A DNA stretch of 47,329 bases, taken from assembly GCF_021390475.1 (NCBI RefSeq), contig NZ_JAJUWS010000050.1, positions 1 through 47,329 of the forward strand. Reading direction: 5' to 3'. The translations under genes were made by a program, and so were the position numbers. The notes beneath the pieces are model-generated. The model saw only the letters and a program-made list of their open reading frames with translations. It searched no databases and was not told the origin of the DNA. This document shows positions 25,198 to 36,279 of the stretch, one piece after another. This stretch comes from Streptomyces sp. ST2-7A. GTDB lineage: Bacteria > Actinomycetota > Actinomycetes > Streptomycetales > Streptomycetaceae. The first letter of the stretch is position 1; each line of letters starts with the position of its first letter.

Positions 25198-25714
25198 TCC
25201 GTCGCCCCGCCGCCCTGCGGCAGAGGGGGCGCCGGGGCGGAAAACCGGGGGCGATTGTCGGTGGTGGGGGCTACGGTTTTCCGGGTGGGATCCGTCGGGA
25301 CGGGGGTGCCGCGCCGGGGACGGCGCCGCCGTGCCGACGGGCCGCGCGCGGGGTCCGTGCCCCGGGCCGGCGTGTCGTGTCGGCCCGGTGCGGTGGGGGT
25401 CGGCGTGGATGGGAGCCCGACAGGGCTTTCCCCGATGTGTGTTCGGGGTGTCCGCGTGGTCATATGGGGATGTTCCGGGCATCGGGATGTCGATGCCGGC
25501 CGATACCGGTCGGCGTTCGTCGGGGTTCCCGGATGTGGCGGCAAACGCGATACATCGCGATATGCTGAGCCGGTGTCCCACCGGCCCGACACGCCCCGGG
25601 TACCGGTGTGCCCCCGCACGTCCCGTCGGTGAGGGCCACGTCCCCCACGTCTTTTCGTCCACCACCCGATCCGCGGGTCCGACACCCGCCCTCACCCCTC
25701 TTCCGGGAGTTCAC
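25198..25714. other. Long leader and regulatory region before the ABC exporter operon
   Basis: No gene is supported. The stretch contains a direct-repeat operator and -10 box near 25546-25566 and a transcribed leader of about 140 nt leading to the exporter ATG. Confidence 0.6.
25546..25566 (+). promoter_or_regulatory. Promoter with CGCGATA direct repeats upstream of the ABC exporter
   Basis: CGCGATA occurs at 25546-25552 and 25556-25562, exactly 10 bp apart, and the second copy overlaps the probable -10 box TATGCT (25561-25566). The core ATCGCGAT is palindromic. This is the arrangement expected of a repressor site controlling a drug exporter. Confidence 0.5.
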
Positions 25715-26848
25715 ATGCCAGGCGCCATCCACGCCGAGGGGTTGGTGAAGACCTTCGGCGACGTCCGCGCCCTGGACGGTGTCGACCTCGACGTGCCGCA
25801 GGGCACCGTGCTCGGCCTGCTCGGGCCCAACGGCGCGGGGAAGACCACCACCGTTCGGATCCTCACCACCCTCCTGCGCCCGGACAGCGGGCGCGCCGAG
25901 GTCGCCGGCATCGACGTCCTCACCCACCCCAACGACGTGCGTCGCTCGATCGGTCTCTCCGGCCAGTTCGCCGCCGTGGACGAATACCTCACCGGCCGCG
26001 AGAACCTGCGCATGGTCGCGCGCCTCTACCAGCTGTCGGGTGCCCACGCCCGTCGTCGCGCCGACGAGCTGCTGGAGCGCTTCAACCTCGCAGACGCCGC
26101 CGACCGCATCGCCAAGAACTACTCCGGCGGTATGCGACGGCGCCTGGACCTGGCCGCCGCGCTGGTCGTCAGCCCGCCCGTCATGTTCATGGACGAACCC
26201 ACCACCGGCCTGGACCCGCGCAACCGCCAGGCGCTGTGGGAGGTCATGAAGGAGCTGGTCGCCGGCGGCACCACCCTGATGTTGACCACCCAGTACCTGG
26301 AGGAGGCCGACCACCTCGCCGACAGCATCGCCGTCGTCGACCACGGTCGGATCATCGCCCGGGGCACCTCCGACGAGCTCAAGCGCCGCAGCGGCGGGGA
26401 CGTGGTCGAGGTCATCGCCCGGGACGCGACCCGACTGGACGAGACCCGTGCCATCCTGAACCGCCTGGGAGACGGCGAGGCCGGTGTCGACACCCACACC
26501 CGTCGGCTGACCGTTCCCGCCGTCGGCGGCGCCAAGCTGCTGGTCGAGGTCATCCGCGAACTGGACGCGGTGGGCATCGAGATCGACGACATCGGTCTGC
26601 GCCGCCCCACCCTGGACGACGTCTTCATCTCGCTCACCGGCCGTACCGCCGAGGACCCGGGTCTCACCGGCGACGGGGACGCCGCCGATGAGGGGGACAC
26701 CACCGACGGATCCGACGGCGGGAAGGGCCCCGACGGGGCCGCGAACACCACCAGCCGGGGGAAGGGCACCGCGCCCGCCGCCGGCGGCGGGGCCATCGCG
26801 CCGGCCGCCGCCCGGACCTCCCGGAACACCGAGGAGGGCCCGCGATGA
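25715..26848 (+). CDS. DrrA-type ABC exporter ATP-binding protein
   Basis: A 377-residue ATPase of the daunorubicin-resistance/DrrA family, powering export by the permease that follows. Walker A is GPNGAGKTT, signature YSGGMRRRL, Walker B VMFMDEPTTGLD, and the H-loop is replaced by a Gln (TTQYLEEAD), as is usual in this subfamily. The C-terminal DrrA-specific region (GIEIDDIGLRRPTLDDVFISLTG) is present. About 60 more residues of Asp/Gly/Ala-rich sequence follow, which I do not associate with the family. ATG 25715 has CGGGAG upstream. The stop overlaps the permease ATG by 4 nt. Confidence 0.93.
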   Translation: MPGAIHAEGLVKTFGDVRALDGVDLDVPQGTVLGLLGPNGAGKTTTVRILTTLLRPDSGRAEVAGIDVLTHPNDVRRSIGLSGQFAAVDEYLTGRENLRMVARLYQLSGAHARRRADELLERFNLADAADRIAKNYSGGMRRRLDLAAALVVSPPVMFMDEPTTGLDPRNRQALWEVMKELVAGGTTLMLTTQYLEEADHLADSIAVVDHGRIIARGTSDELKRRSGGDVVEVIARDATRLDETRAILNRLGDGEAGVDTHTRRLTVPAVGGAKLLVEVIRELDAVGIEIDDIGLRRPTLDDVFISLTGRTAEDPGLTGDGDAADEGDTTDGSDGGKGPDGAANTTSRGKGTAPAAGGGAIAPAAARTSRNTEEGPR

Positions 26849-27723
26849 GCACCACCGTGACCGGCGACACCACCACCGCGACCGGCCCCCGCCCGGTGGG
26901 CGACCAGCGCGTCGGCATCCGTCAGGGGCTGCGCGACTCGCTGGTGGTCATGCAGCGCAACCTGCTGCGGATGATGCGCATCCCCGAGGTCGTGGTCTTC
27001 GGCCTCATCCAGCCGATCATGTTCGTGGTGCTGTTCTCCTACGTCTTCGGCGGCTCGATCAACATCCCCGGCGCCGGCCTGGACGCGGACGCCTACCGAC
27101 AGTTCCTGATGGGCGGCATCTTCGCGCAGACCGTCACCTTCGCCACCGCCGGCGCGGGCGCGGGCATCGCGGAGGACATGCAGAAGGGCATCATCGACCG
27201 CTTCCGCTCCCTGCCCATGTCCCGGGGCGCCGTCCTCACCGGCCGCACCCTGGCCGACCTGGTGCAGACCGCGCTCATCCTGGTGGTGCTGACCATTGTG
27301 GCGCTGCTGGTCGGCTGGCGGATCAACGAGGGCGTCCCCTCCGCGCTGCTCGCCTTCGGGCTGCTGCTGCTCTTCGGCTACGCCTTCACCTGGATCGGCG
27401 CCCTGATCGGCCTGTCGGTGCGCAGCCCGGAGGCCGCCACCTCCGGCGGGCTGGTGTGGCTCTTCCCGCTCACCTTCGTCTCGGTGGCCTTCGTGCCCTC
27501 GGAGGGCATGCCCGGCTGGCTCCAGCCGGTCGCCGAGTGGAACCCCTTCAGTGCCACCGTCCTCGCCGTCCGCGAGCTGTTCGGCAACCTGCCGCCCGGC
27601 TACCAGGCGCCCGACGCGTGGCCGATGCAGAACCCGGTGCTCGCCTCGGTGCTGTACTCGGTGCTGGTCATCCTCCTCTTCCGCACCCTGGCGGTCCGCA
27701 AGTACAAGACCGCCGCCGGCTGA
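26845..27723 (+). CDS. ABC-2 type permease (DrrB family)
   Basis: A 292-residue integral membrane protein with about six transmembrane helices (for example VVVFGLIQPIMFVVLFSYVFGG, LVQTALILVVLTIVALLVGW, SALLAFGLLLLFGYAFTWIGALIGL, GLVWLFPLTFVSVAF, and a last helix near VLASVLYSVLVILLF). The DrrB signature region around GIAEDMQKGIIDRFRSLPMSRGAVLTGR is intact. It is translationally coupled to the ATPase gene by an ATGA overlap and is the exporter's membrane half. Substrate is unknown; family members move antibiotics or lipids. Confidence 0.93.
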   Translation: MSTTVTGDTTTATGPRPVGDQRVGIRQGLRDSLVVMQRNLLRMMRIPEVVVFGLIQPIMFVVLFSYVFGGSINIPGAGLDADAYRQFLMGGIFAQTVTFATAGAGAGIAEDMQKGIIDRFRSLPMSRGAVLTGRTLADLVQTALILVVLTIVALLVGWRINEGVPSALLAFGLLLLFGYAFTWIGALIGLSVRSPEAATSGGLVWLFPLTFVSVAFVPSEGMPGWLQPVAEWNPFSATVLAVRELFGNLPPGYQAPDAWPMQNPVLASVLYSVLVILLFRTLAVRKYKTAAG

Positions 27724-27736
27724 GGCCGCGCCCGGT

Positions 27737-27776
27737 CCCCGGGCCGGTCGGGACCCCGTTCCCGACCGGCCCGGGG
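27737..27776 (+). terminator. Terminator of the ABC exporter operon
   Basis: A perfect 17-bp stem (27737-27753 with 27760-27776) with a 6-nt loop begins 14 nt after the permease stop. The rest of 27777-28046 holds no other clear feature. Confidence 0.8.
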
Positions 27777-28046
27777 GCGTCTCCGCACCCTTCCCCAACC
27801 CCTGTACCCGGAATGGGGGTTCACCGCCGACCCGGCGTTCCTCCGGCGGAAAACCGACCCCTCCGCGCCGCGTGACGGACCCCTCGGAGGGGAACGGCTC
27901 AGATGACGCGCCCCGACCCCGCCCGGCCGTGGCGGGACGGGTCGATCACCGCGCCGCGCCACCGCGCCGCGCCGAGTCTCCGCCCACCCCGGGGCCGCCC
28001 CAGCCGGCTGTCCCGGGGTCACCGGCGGACAGGGGGAGGAGCCGCC

Positions 28047-31481
<3,435 letters not shown>

Positions 31482-31519
31482 ACCGGGCACGCCGGTGGAC
31501 CCGCCGCCCGGGGGCACGC

Positions 31520-31567
31520 CGACGGCCGGGTGCGGGCACTCCGATGGATGCCCGCCCCCGGCCGTCG
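31520..31567. terminator. Bidirectional terminator between the STAND gene and the small membrane gene
   Basis: An inverted repeat of 11 bp, one mismatch and 7 bp (31520-31538 with 31549-31567) around a 10-nt loop lies between two convergent genes. Confidence 0.7.
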
Positions 31568-31602
31568 GGACGCCGGTGTGCCCCGCCCGGGGGGCGAGGG
31601 GC

Positions 31603-31794
31603 TCAGTCCCCCCGCTCGTCCCGCCGGGCGTCCAGACGGTTGAGCCGCCCGCTCATCGACCGCAGCAGGATCCACACCACCGCGCCGAGCGCGGCGAAGA
31701 CGGTGAACCCCAGTACGCCGGGGGTCACGGTGAACTCGTTCAGCTCCCGGGCCGGCTCGGCCAGGAACGTCGCCAGGGAGATCGGGTCGCTCAT
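31603..31794 (-). CDS. Small membrane protein coupled to mca
   Basis: A 63-residue protein with a polar N-terminus (MSDPISLATFLAEPARELNEFTVTPG), one transmembrane helix (about 28-44, LGFTVFAALGAVVWILL) and a basic tail (RSMSGRLNRLDARRDERGD). Its ATG overlaps the mca stop in ATGA, so translation is coupled. I do not know its function. The coupling suggests a role near mycothiol-dependent detoxification, perhaps anchoring or export of mercapturates (inference). A small protein at this position is, from memory, common in streptomycetes. Confidence 0.75.
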   Translation of the reverse strand: MSDPISLATFLAEPARELNEFTVTPGVLGFTVFAALGAVVWILLRSMSGRLNRLDARRDERGD

Positions 31795-32726
31795 GGGGCC
31801 ATTGTCCCGGGTGCCCCGGGAGCGGCGGACCCCCGGTCGGTCGGCAGGTCGGTCGGCAGGTCCCGGACCCCCGCGAACAGGTCGGACTCCGGAAAGGTGG
31901 TGTCGACCCGGCTGCGGGCCAGTTCGTACTCCTCGGTCGGCCACACGTCCTGCTGGACCTCCAGCGGCACCTTGAACCAGCCACCGTCCGGGTCGATCTG
32001 GGTGGCGTGCGCCAGCAGCGCCTTGTCACGGACGGGGAAGTACTCCGCGCACGGCACCCGGGTGGTCAGCTCCCGGTCCGTCCGCTGGAACTCGTCCCAG
32101 CGGCGCAACCACTCCCCGTACGGGGAGTCCATGCCGCGCTCCAGCATCGCGTTGTGCAGCGCGAGGGTGCGGGGTCGGTTGAAGCCCTGGTTGTAGTAGA
32201 GCTTCAGGGGCTCCCACGGCTCCCCGGTGCCCGGGTAGCGCTCCGGGTCGCCGGCCGCCTCGAAGGCGACCATCGAGACGCGGTGCGTCATGATGTGGTC
32301 CGGGTGCGGGTAGCCGCCGTTCTCGTCGTAGGTGGTGATCACCTGCGGACGGAACGAGCGGATCAGCCGTACCAGCGGCTCCGCGGCCTCCTCCTCGTCC
32401 AGGAGCGCGAAGCAGCCCTCGGGCAGTGGTGGCAGCGGGTCGCCCTCCGGCAGCCCGGAGTCCACGAAACCCAGCCATTCCTGCCGCACGCCCAGGATCT
32501 CGCGGGCCTCCGCCATCTCCTTCGCCCGCACCTCGTGGATGTTCTCCTCGATGTACCGGTCGCCCTGCAGGCGTGGATTGAGGATCGATCCGCGTTCGCC
32601 GCCGGTGCAGGTGACCACCATCACCTCGACACCCTCGGCCACGTACTTGGCCATCGTCGCCGCGCCCTTGCTCGACTCGTCGTCGGGGTGCGCGTGCACG
32701 GCCATCAACCGCAGTTGCTCTGTCAA
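31791..32726 (-). CDS. mca: Mycothiol S-conjugate amidase
   Basis: A 311-residue zinc amidase that cleaves mycothiol S-conjugates to a mercapturic acid, which is exported, and GlcN-inositol. The zinc site is visible as H13 and D16 in HAHPDDE and H144 in HPDHIMTHR, with D15 the likely general base. These match the related deacetylase MshB. The sequence is slightly longer than usual because of a Pro/Thr-rich tail of about 20 residues. The start is TTG 32726 with GAGGA seven nt upstream, giving TEQLRLMAVHAHPDDE. The gene is a good marker for an actinomycete that uses mycothiol. It is divergent to the DUF4307 gene. Confidence 0.94.
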   Translation of the reverse strand: MTEQLRLMAVHAHPDDESSKGAATMAKYVAEGVEVMVVTCTGGERGSILNPRLQGDRYIEENIHEVRAKEMAEAREILGVRQEWLGFVDSGLPEGDPLPPLPEGCFALLDEEEAAEPLVRLIRSFRPQVITTYDENGGYPHPDHIMTHRVSMVAFEAAGDPERYPGTGEPWEPLKLYYNQGFNRPRTLALHNAMLERGMDSPYGEWLRRWDEFQRTDRELTTRVPCAEYFPVRDKALLAHATQIDPDGGWFKVPLEVQQDVWPTEEYELARSRVDTTFPESDLFAGVRDLPTDLPTDRGSAAPGAPGTMAP

Positions 32727-32764
32727 GACTCGGTCCTCGCCGTCTCACTCCGGGATACGCCTTC

Positions 32765-32770
32765 TATAGT
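32765..32770 (+). promoter_or_regulatory. TATAGT box in the mca/DUF4307 divergent region
   Basis: TATAGT on the plus strand is a good -10 box for the DUF4307 transcript. The opposite strand reads TATAGA one base out of register, so the two divergent promoters may share it. Confidence 0.4.
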
Positions 32771-32970
32771 GACCGATGGAGAAGGCTCCCCATTCCCGCT
32801 TTTCCGGCGCTTTCCCCGGTTCGCGGGATTCGGCGGCCGGAACGGACCGGGGAGGGCGCGGGAACACCGTCCCGCCGGGAACACCGGGACCGCCGGCCAC
32901 ATGCCGTACCGCCGGTCACCCACCGGAACACGGGGAACACACACCACACCGGGAACGCGAGGAATCACGC

Positions 32971-33435
32971 ATGACGTCCGAGAGGCATCCCGGGGCGGCC
33001 GGGACGCCGTCCACCGCCCCGTCCGGCGGTGCCCGACCCGCGCCCCCGCCCGGTCGCTACGGACGCTCCGCCCCCGACGACGCCCGCACCGACCGCAGGC
33101 TGCGGGTGGTGGGCGCCGGCCTCGGCGCGCTCCTGCTGGCCTTCCTGGTGTGGACGGGGATCTCCGTGATCGGGGGGGAGCGGGTCACCGGCACCCTCAC
33201 CGGTTTCACCGTGGTCTCCGACGAGGAGGTCGAGGCGGTTCTCCAGGTCCGCAAGCCCGCCGACGGGGTCGGGGTGTGCACGGTGCGTTCCCAGGCGGAG
33301 GACGGGCTGGAGGTCGGCCGGGCCCAGTTCCGCTTCGAGGCGGAGGGCGAGGTGGAGCTGCGGGCGGTGACCGTGCGCACCACCCAGCGCGGCACCAGCG
33401 CGGAACTGCTCGGCTGCGTGCTCGCGGAGAACTGA
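32971..33435 (+). CDS. DUF4307 membrane protein
   Basis: A 154-residue protein with a Pro/Arg-rich cytoplasmic N-terminus containing GRYGRSAPDDARTDRRLRVVG, one transmembrane helix (about 48-68, AGLGALLLAFLVWTGISVIGG) and an extracytoplasmic domain (VTGTLTGFTVVSDEEVEAVLQVRKPADGVGVCTVRSQAEDG...). This is the DUF4307 layout common in actinobacteria next to mca. The two Cys (CTV and GCV) could pair outside the cell. I chose ATG 32971, which has GAGG upstream; an in-frame ATG at 32776 sits right after the TATAGT box, but the codons between them look non-coding. The function is unknown. Confidence 0.85.
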   Translation: MTSERHPGAAGTPSTAPSGGARPAPPPGRYGRSAPDDARTDRRLRVVGAGLGALLLAFLVWTGISVIGGERVTGTLTGFTVVSDEEVEAVLQVRKPADGVGVCTVRSQAEDGLEVGRAQFRFEAEGEVELRAVTVRTTQRGTSAELLGCVLAEN

Positions 33436-33524
33436 GGTCCGGGGCGGGCCGGCTCCCGCGATCCGGCCCGGGCGGTCCGACCCACGCGGGCCGGCGGCGC
33501 GGCCCGGTGGCCCGACCGCGCGGA

Positions 33525-33558
33525 GCCGGGCGCCTCCCCGGTGGGGGAGACGCCCGGC
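33525..33558. terminator. Bidirectional terminator between DUF4307 and the S8 protease
   Basis: A 15-bp stem with one mismatch (33525-33539 with 33544-33558) and a 4-nt loop lies between convergent genes. Confidence 0.6.
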
Positions 33559-33660
33559 CGTGGCGCGCGGGGTCGGGGCCGGATCACCGGCCCGGGGACG
33601 CGCTCTCATCGTGCTTCGGGGAACCCGGCGGTTCCGGGCGGCGGGAGGGACGGGGTCGGG

Positions 33661-34872
33661 TCAGGGCACCCGGAGCAGGCGGTTGGGGCTGCCGCTGCCG
33701 GGGTTGGAGATCCGTCCGGTGGTGGACAGGGAGACGAGCCGGGACTCCACCTGGGCGGGGGAGAGGCTCGGGCTGCCACCGAGGACGAGGGCGGCGGCGC
33801 CGGCCACGTGCGGGGCGGCCATCGAGGTGCCGGAGATGGTGTTCACCGCCGGGTTGGAGGTGTGCCAGGGGGCGGCGATGCTCTGACCCGGGGCGAAGAT
33901 GTCGACGACCGTGCCGTAGTTGGAGAAGGAGGCGCGGCTGTCGGAGCTGGTGCTCGCGGCGACAGTGATGGCCTGGGTGACCCGGGCGGGGGAGGAGTTG
34001 CCGGCGTTGGCGTTGCTGTTGCCGGCGGCGACGACGTAGGTCACGCCGGAGGCGATGGAGTCGCGCACGGCCTGGTCGATGACGGTGCTGGCGCCGCCGC
34101 CCAGGCTCATGTTGGCGACCGAGGGGCCGGAGGCGTTGCGGGTGATCCAGTTGATGCCGTTGACCACGGACTGGACGGTGCCGGAGCCGGAGTTGTTGAG
34201 CACCTTCACGCTGACCAGGTTGGCGCGCTTGGCGACGCCGTACGAGGTGCCTGCGGCGGTGCCGGCGACGTGGGTGCCGTGGCCGTTGCCGTCGGAGCCG
34301 TTGCCGCCGAAGGCGTCGTAGCCGAAGCTCGCCCGGCCGCCGAAGTCGTTGTGGGTGTACCGGATGCCGGTGTCCACGACGTAGATGGTGACCCCGGCCC
34401 CGGCCTGGTCGGGATAGGTGTAGGAGTTGTTGAGCGGCAGGGCCGGCTGGTCGATGCGGTCCAGACCCCAGGAGGGCGGGTTGACCTGGGTGGCGGTGGT
34501 GTGGACGACCTCGTCCTGGACCACGGCCTCGACGGCCGGGTGGGCGGCGAGCTTCTCGGCGTCCGCCTCGTCGGCCTCGATCGCGACGCCGTTGAGCACC
34601 GCTTCCCAGGTGCTGGTGATCTCGGCGTCGAAGTTCTCGGCGAGCTTCTCGGCCTCGGGCGATCCGGCCTCGACCTCGTCCTTGAAGATGACGATGTAGC
34701 TGCCCTCGACGGCCTCGGGGGCGTCGGCGTTGAGGATGACGCCGACCGGTTCCTCGGCCGACGCGGCGTGCGAGGTGGCGGGCAGGATACCGAGACCGAG
34801 GGCGAGGACGGCGGCTCCGGCCACCGTCAGTCGAAGTCCGGAACGGCTCAGGGGGGTGCGCGGCACTGACAT
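33661..34872 (-). CDS. Secreted S8 serine protease, proteinase K-like with propeptide
   Basis: A 403-residue secreted protease. The signal peptide (about 36 residues, core LTVAGAAVLALGLGIL, cleavage after SHA) is followed by an inhibitor I9-type propeptide (YIVIFKDEVEAGSPEAEKLAENF) and the catalytic domain with D167 (VVDTGIR), H198 (GNGHGTHVAG), oxyanion N285 (AAGNSNA) and S350 (SGTSMAAPH). The spacing and NINGxDxC-free sequence fit the proteinase K/alkaline protease group. It is unrelated in layout to the two large S8 proteases at the left end. ATG 34872 has AAGGA upstream; a longer upstream frame lacks a signal peptide start. Extracellular casein-type proteolysis is likely. Confidence 0.93.
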   Translation of the reverse strand: MSVPRTPLSRSGLRLTVAGAAVLALGLGILPATSHAASAEEPVGVILNADAPEAVEGSYIVIFKDEVEAGSPEAEKLAENFDAEITSTWEAVLNGVAIEADEADAEKLAAHPAVEAVVQDEVVHTTATQVNPPSWGLDRIDQPALPLNNSYTYPDQAGAGVTIYVVDTGIRYTHNDFGGRASFGYDAFGGNGSDGNGHGTHVAGTAAGTSYGVAKRANLVSVKVLNNSGSGTVQSVVNGINWITRNASGPSVANMSLGGGASTVIDQAVRDSIASGVTYVVAAGNSNANAGNSSPARVTQAITVAASTSSDSRASFSNYGTVVDIFAPGQSIAAPWHTSNPAVNTISGTSMAAPHVAGAAALVLGGSPSLSPAQVESRLVSLSTTGRISNPGSGSPNRLLRVP

Positions 34873-35087
34873 CGAGGGTCCTTCCTCAGCGTGGTGCGCG
34901 AGTGGGGGGACGGGCGGGTGGTGCCTGTGCCCGGAGTGGCGGACCCGGGGACCCATCTGGGGCATGGGCATGACAAAGCAATCCCGGTGGCGTCCGAGGT
35001 GACGGACGTCCCGCCGGGGAAAGATTCGCCCCGTCACAGGAATCGCGCAAGGGGGTCGGGAGTCATGAACCCGTAATTCACACGGCT

Positions 35088-35101
35088 GTGACACCTTTCA
35101 C
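35088..35101 (-). promoter_or_regulatory. Possible Crp site upstream of the S8 protease
   Basis: Read on the minus strand, GTGAAAGGTGTCAC fits GTG-N6-GNCAC, about 215 bp upstream of the protease start. Such a short motif is expected by chance several times in this window, so the match is weak. Confidence 0.2.
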
Positions 35102-35199
35102 GCGACGGTGACGCGGCGGACCCGAACCTCCCGAAGCTGTGGGCGGGTTGGGGAAACCGACGCGCCGTCGGGGATCCACCGGTCCGCTCCGTGGCCCCC

Positions 35200-35226
35200 G
35201 CCGACGCCTCCCACCAAGGCGTCGGC
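35200..35226. terminator. Isolated hairpin in the protease-greA intergenic region
   Basis: A perfect 10-bp stem (35200-35209 with 35217-35226) and a 7-nt loop. It does not lie at the end of any recognised gene. Confidence 0.3.
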
Positions 35227-35573
35227 CGGGTCGGGCTCCGGGCGGGCGGGGGACGGGCCGGCTTCCCGGCCGGCCGGGGGCGGACCCCGCGCGCCCGCGA
35301 ATCCCCGGAGCGTTCCGGGAACGGGATCCCGCCCGGGTGAACGGTTCCGACACGCCCGGGGCCGCCACTGTTCCGATGTCACCCACCCGCGCCGCTCGGC
35401 CGGACGCCCACCGGCGACACGTCGATCGGGCACTCTCCGTCATCCACGGCCACCGGAAGGTGTCCGTCCCGGGTTCGCGGGGGGAACGGATCACGGCGCG
35501 GGGACGAATGGCGGGTTGCCGGTTTGCCGGCGACGCCGCAGGGTAATTCTCCGGCGACTCGATCGCCCTTCGG

Positions 35574-35579
35574 TACGAT
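35574..35579 (+). promoter_or_regulatory. -10 box for greA
   Basis: TACGAT gives a start near 35586 and a leader of about 77 nt before the greA GTG. Confidence 0.4.
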
Positions 35580-35662
35580 TGATGTTTCGCCCACCCGGGG
35601 CGTCACCGCCTTCCGGGTCGGGCCTTGTTTGTATTCCGCCGAAAAGTTCCTAGGAGCTACTT

Positions 35663-36160
35663 GTGACCCAGACCAGCGAGAGCGTCACCTGGTTGACCCA
35701 GGAGGCGTACGACCAGCTCAAGGCCGAGCTGGACCACTTGTCGGGTCCCGCACGCACCGAGATCGCCAAGAAGATCGAGGCCGCCCGCGAGGAGGGCGAC
35801 CTCAAGGAGAACGCGGGATACCACGCGGCCAAGGAAGAGCAGGGCAAGCAGGAGGCGCGCGTGCGCCAACTGGAGCACCTGCTGCGGACCGCCAAGGTGG
35901 GCGAGGCCCCGGCGGACACCGGCGTGGTCGCCCCCGGCATGGTCGTCACGATCGCCTTCGACGGCGACGAGGACGACACGATGACCTTCCTGTTGGCGTC
36001 CCGGGAGTTCGCGACCTCCGACATCGAGACCTACTCCCCGCAATCGCCCCTCGGCGGCGCGGTGACCGGCAAGCGAGCCGGGAACGAGGCCCGATACGAG
36101 TTGCCGAACGGCAAGATGGCCATGGTCAAGGTCATCGACGCGAAGCCCTACCAGTCCTGA
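35663..36160 (+). CDS. greA: Transcription elongation factor GreA
   Basis: A 165-residue cytoplasmic factor that rescues backtracked RNA polymerase by stimulating transcript cleavage. The N-terminal coiled coil (about 10-80) carries the tip acidic motif EGDLKENAGYHAAKEEQG with the two catalytic acidic residues (Asp and Glu of EGDLKEN). The C-terminal FKBP-like domain contains ETYSPQSPLGGAVTGKRAGNEARYELPNG. The length is normal. The GTG start at 35663 has AGGAG seven nt upstream. There are no unusual features. Confidence 0.95.
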   Translation: MTQTSESVTWLTQEAYDQLKAELDHLSGPARTEIAKKIEAAREEGDLKENAGYHAAKEEQGKQEARVRQLEHLLRTAKVGEAPADTGVVAPGMVVTIAFDGDEDDTMTFLLASREFATSDIETYSPQSPLGGAVTGKRAGNEARYELPNGKMAMVKVIDAKPYQS

Positions 36161-36267
36161 GCCCGCCACCGGGCCGTCGGCCCGGTCCGACGCCCGGTGG
36201 CCTCCGGGCGCCGGGAAACAGTCGGGCCGGGCCCGCGCCGGTACCGGGCCCCGGAGGGGGTCTCCGG

Positions 36268-36273
36268 CAGGAT
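36268..36273 (+). promoter_or_regulatory. -10-like box for the DUF255 gene (leaderless)
   Basis: CAGGAT ends 6 nt before the ATG at 36280, and the upstream sequence has no ribosome binding site. Confidence 0.4.
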
Positions 36274-36279
36274 GGGTCC

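Larger units (their letters stand above)
34873..35662. other. Long gene-free region between the S8 protease and greA
   Basis: No gene is supported on either strand. Structures seen are a candidate Crp site (35088-35101), a short TCACA-N4-TGTGA palindrome just before it, a 10-bp hairpin (35200-35226) and the greA -10 box. Confidence 0.55.

Noticed and set aside
32776..32970. A longer DUF4307 protein from ATG 32776, right after the TATAGT box
   Set aside because: The extra 65 codons have poor third-position GC and no family similarity; ATG 32971 has GAGG upstream. It is kept only as an alternative.
35088..35101. A strong claim of Crp control of the secreted S8 protease
   Set aside because: The motif has only seven fixed bases and is expected about six times by chance over both strands of this window. 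It is listed only at low confidence.
35524..36279. An N-terminal extension of the DUF255 gene running through the greA region
   Set aside because: It would overlap greA in another frame. The family hallmark begins exactly at ATG 36280.
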